15,727 nucleotides of DNA from Bifidobacterium breve. Its GTDB lineage: Bacteria > Actinomycetota > Actinomycetes > S36-B12. Made by a program: the position numbers and the translations under genes. Shown here one piece after another: positions 14,475-15,727 of the stretch. The stretch covers positions 1-15,727 of the forward strand of contig CAMBQX010000022.1 of NCBI GenBank assembly GCA_945870085.1, in the 5' to 3' direction. Below the pieces are notes generated by a model. It was not told the origin of the DNA and did not search any database. It saw nothing but the letters and a program-made list of their open reading frames with translations. The number at the start of each line of letters is the position of its first letter. Positions within the stretch are counted from its first letter, which is position 1.

Positions 14475-15010
14475 TGACTATTACCAATCCAGATGATCTA
14501 CTGGCGCATGCGGCCGCTGGCTATCAATCTCGTTGTGATGCCGAAGTCATCGCCGAGGCGACCGGCTTGGTGGAGGTAGAGCAGGCCCGGGTACGGCTGG
14601 TTGACCGGCTGCGGGCGACAACCGGCCGGGTGGGTATCTCGGTGGCTGGGTTGCCGGTGATTTATGGGTCCGTGGTCGATCTTGGTGCTGACTTAATGAT
14701 CATTGCGGGCGTAGATGAAAAAGTCTGGGCTCTCCGCAGCACTGCGGTGATCGCCATATCGGGGCTGGCGGTGGGCCTACGTGATGAAAGTTCGGGCCCG
14801 GTAATCCCCGGGCTGACCTGGCCACGGTATTTGCGACAATTGGCCGGTTCTGGGGTTCGGGTGCATACCGGTGATGGCGAAATACATGTCGGTGAACTTG
14901 CGGGGGTGGGGGCTGATTTCTTTGACCTCAACGTGGGTGGTGCTGGCCACATTGGCCACATCTCAACCATTGCACTCACTGCAGTGATAGCGGTGCAGAT
15001 TCATGGCTGA
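14474..15010 (+). CDS. Actinobacterial hypothetical protein with two Sm-like repeats
   Basis: A 178-residue soluble protein. An N-terminal helical segment (residues 7-50) is followed by two related units: residues 52-97 with GSVVDLGADLMII and a closing AVIAISGL, and residues 127-175 with GELAGVGADFFDL and a closing AVIAVQI. Each looks like a small five-stranded barrel of the Sm/LSm type, and the G-x-VGAD-hydrophobic pattern recurs in both. I know similar proteins only as uncharacterised actinobacterial ones. RNA binding is a guess from the fold. GGAGG at 14459-14463 lies 10 nt before ATG 14474 and 7 nt before an in-frame TTG at 14471, so the start could be either. Its 3' end overlaps the convergent helix-turn-helix gene by 35 bp. 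Confidence 0.7.
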   Translation: MTITNPDDLLAHAAAGYQSRCDAEVIAEATGLVEVEQARVRLVDRLRATTGRVGISVAGLPVIYGSVVDLGADLMIIAGVDEKVWALRSTAVIAISGLAVGLRDESSGPVIPGLTWPRYLRQLAGSGVRVHTGDGEIHVGELAGVGADFFDLNVGGAGHIGHISTIALTAVIAVQIHG

Positions 15011-15215
15011 AGGGATGGGATTTAACAAAATCCTGGGTTACTTCATACATCCGCATGATGAACGCTTCCAGTTCGGCGGCTTCGACCCGCCACTGACCCC
15101 GCCCGCCGATTTTAATTGCTGGTAATTCGCCGTTTCGCACCAACGCGTAAGTCTGCGCGGCAGAAATATTCAAGGCATCGGCGACATCGGCGAGGGTGAG
15201 GAAGCGTGGGGGCAT
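14976..15215 (-). CDS. Excisionase-type helix-turn-helix DNA-binding protein
   Basis: A 79-residue protein built almost entirely of a MerR/excisionase-like winged helix-turn-helix (HTH_17). LTLADVADALNISAAQTYAL forms the two helices, and ELPAIKIGGRGQWRV forms the wing. A C-terminal helix ends in FVKSHPF. Such small proteins are common in actinobacteria and act as transcription regulators rather than phage excisionases. No integrase or other phage gene is near. BldC, a related small protein, binds DNA direct repeats cooperatively, which may matter given the repeats nearby. The ATG has no Shine-Dalgarno. The gene overlaps the Sm-like gene tail to tail by 35 bp and diverges from the SAF gene. 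Confidence 0.85.
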   Translation of the reverse strand: MPPRFLTLADVADALNISAAQTYALVRNGELPAIKIGGRGQWRVEAAELEAFIMRMYEVTQDFVKSHPFSHESAPLSLQ

Positions 15216-15264
15216 GGGCCAATGGTGCCAAATTTTCCGCTATCCGTAGGTAGCTAAATCACTC

Positions 15265-15280
15265 CTGTGGATAACTTTCC
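15265..15280. promoter_or_regulatory. Shared 16-bp element with DnaA-box sequence, copy 2
   Basis: Identical to 14365-14380. TTATCCACA is on the minus strand at 15274-15266. It lies in the 123-bp gap between the divergent helix-turn-helix and SAF genes, 50 bp from the first and about 60 bp from the second. TAACTT (15272-15277) could serve as a plus-strand -10 box for the SAF gene. Confidence 0.6.
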
Positions 15281-15338
15281 GCTGACTTTCTATTTTGAGT
15301 GAAACTAGTGCCACATATTTTCAATGCTGGGGGAGCAA

Positions 15339-15727
15339 ATGGCAGTGCTTACAAGTCAACTTACAAGTCAACTTACAAGTCAACTTACAAGTCAAGTACC
15401 AGCGAAAAGGTTACGAGTAGTGCGCTGGCGTGATCTTCGCCTTTGGGTGGGCCTGGCCATCATGGTGGTGGCGATGTTTGCCGGGGCATTCCTTTTATCG
15501 CGTGGTGAGCAGACAACTACCGTCTGGCGCGCAAGCAGTGACTTATCCATTGGTTCGGTACCGATGGCCACCCCCGTGACCGTGGCACTTGGTGAAGCCC
15601 AAGGCCAGTACCTACCGGCCAGTGAGCCGCTGACCGGGCAACTGCGTTGGCCCGTTGCGGCTGGTGATCTGATCCCCCGTGGCGCCCTTGGCTACTCGCC
15701 GTTACTTGATGCGCGCCTGGTGACACT
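15339..15727 (+). CDS. SAF-domain membrane protein (3' partial)
   Basis: An open frame runs off the window end with 129 codons visible. A basic segment (RLRVVRWRDLRLW) precedes one membrane helix (residues about 36-53). A SAF domain follows: VWRASSDLSIGSVPM, then QYLPASEPLTGQ and LRWPVAAGDLIPRGALG. SAF domains with a single N-terminal helix occur in CpaB/RcpC pilus-assembly proteins and related actinobacterial proteins, so Tad/Flp-type genes might follow, but nothing here shows that. Three starts are possible. ATG 15339 is very close to GGGGGAG (3-nt spacer). GTG 15345 has a 9-nt spacer to the same site. GTG 15420 follows GAAAAGG (15404-15410) with a 9-nt spacer and would leave the 12-bp tandem repeat in the leader. 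Confidence 0.8.
   Translation, partial: MAVLTSQLTSQLTSQLTSQVPAKRLRVVRWRDLRLWVGLAIMVVAMFAGAFLLSRGEQTTTVWRASSDLSIGSVPMATPVTVALGEAQGQYLPASEPLTGQLRWPVAAGDLIPRGALGYSPLLDARLVT
15348..15395. repeat. 12-bp tandem repeat, four perfect copies
   Basis: CTTACAAGTCAA is repeated exactly four times (15348-15359, 15360-15371, 15372-15383, 15384-15395). It lies in the reading frame and would encode LTSQ four times just before the basic segment and membrane helix of the SAF protein, unless translation starts at GTG 15420. Perfect identity suggests recent expansion by slippage. Confidence 0.95.

Noticed and set aside
14976..15215. Excisionase gene as a sign of an integrated element
   Set aside because: There is no integrase, attachment site, flanking tRNA or phage gene. 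Small proteins with this fold are common chromosomal regulators in actinobacteria.
14365..15280. A replication origin based on the two DnaA boxes
   Set aside because: There are only two boxes 900 bp apart, no AT-rich unwinding region, and no dnaA, dnaN or parAB neighbours.

Overview
The window comes from an actinobacterium, class Actinomycetia. It carries a conserved actinobacterial backbone: manB, a Trm112-like gene, manA, a cation transporter, sahH, mtrA-mtrB-lpqB, comF, secA and an Rv3235-family gene. In Mycobacterium tuberculosis the matching genes lie in the same order (manB Rv3257c, manA Rv3255c, sahH Rv3248c, mtrA Rv3246c, mtrB Rv3245c, lpqB Rv3244c, comF Rv3242c, secA1 Rv3240c, Rv3235). 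By eye the base composition is only moderately GC-rich, and gaps inside transcription units are short, so this is probably not a classical high-GC soil actinomycete. I cannot name a genus.

Layout. (1) Bases 1-3480: a tightly packed plus-strand unit of phosphomannomutase (5' end outside the window), a small Trm112-like zinc-ribbon protein, mannose-6-phosphate isomerase and a CDF cation transporter; gaps are -4, +2 and +11 bp. ManA and ManB supply mannose-1-phosphate for GDP-mannose and mannosylated envelope products. (2) 3481-5079: sahH with its own leader, in which the ribosome-binding site can be folded into a stem. (3) 5146-9951: a CPBP (CAAX-type) membrane protease followed by the MtrA/MtrB two-component system and its lipoprotein partner LpqB, which links envelope state to cell division and cell-wall gene expression. 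(4) 9953-10648: comF on the minus strand, ending 1 bp from lpqB. (5) 10850-13609: secA, divergent from comF across a 200-bp region with a one-helical-turn direct repeat. (6) 13636-15727: a less familiar block of an Rv3235-family gene (minus), a two-repeat Sm-like protein (plus), an excisionase-type helix-turn-helix protein (minus) and the start of a SAF-domain membrane protein (plus), which runs off the window end.

The core genes are ordinary in sequence. The unusual signals are mostly non-coding and cluster in the last 2 kb. An identical 16-bp element containing a perfect DnaA-box sequence occurs in both divergent intergenic regions, exactly 900 bp apart. There is a perfect 4 x 12-bp tandem repeat at the start of the SAF gene and a 15-bp minisatellite inside the Rv3235-family gene. 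A possible 20-codon leader peptide is coupled to the Sm-like gene. Compared with M. tuberculosis, comF is inverted, hpf is missing between comF and secA, and a CPBP protease sits where tmk would be. I see no rRNA, tRNA, CRISPR array, insertion sequence or prophage.
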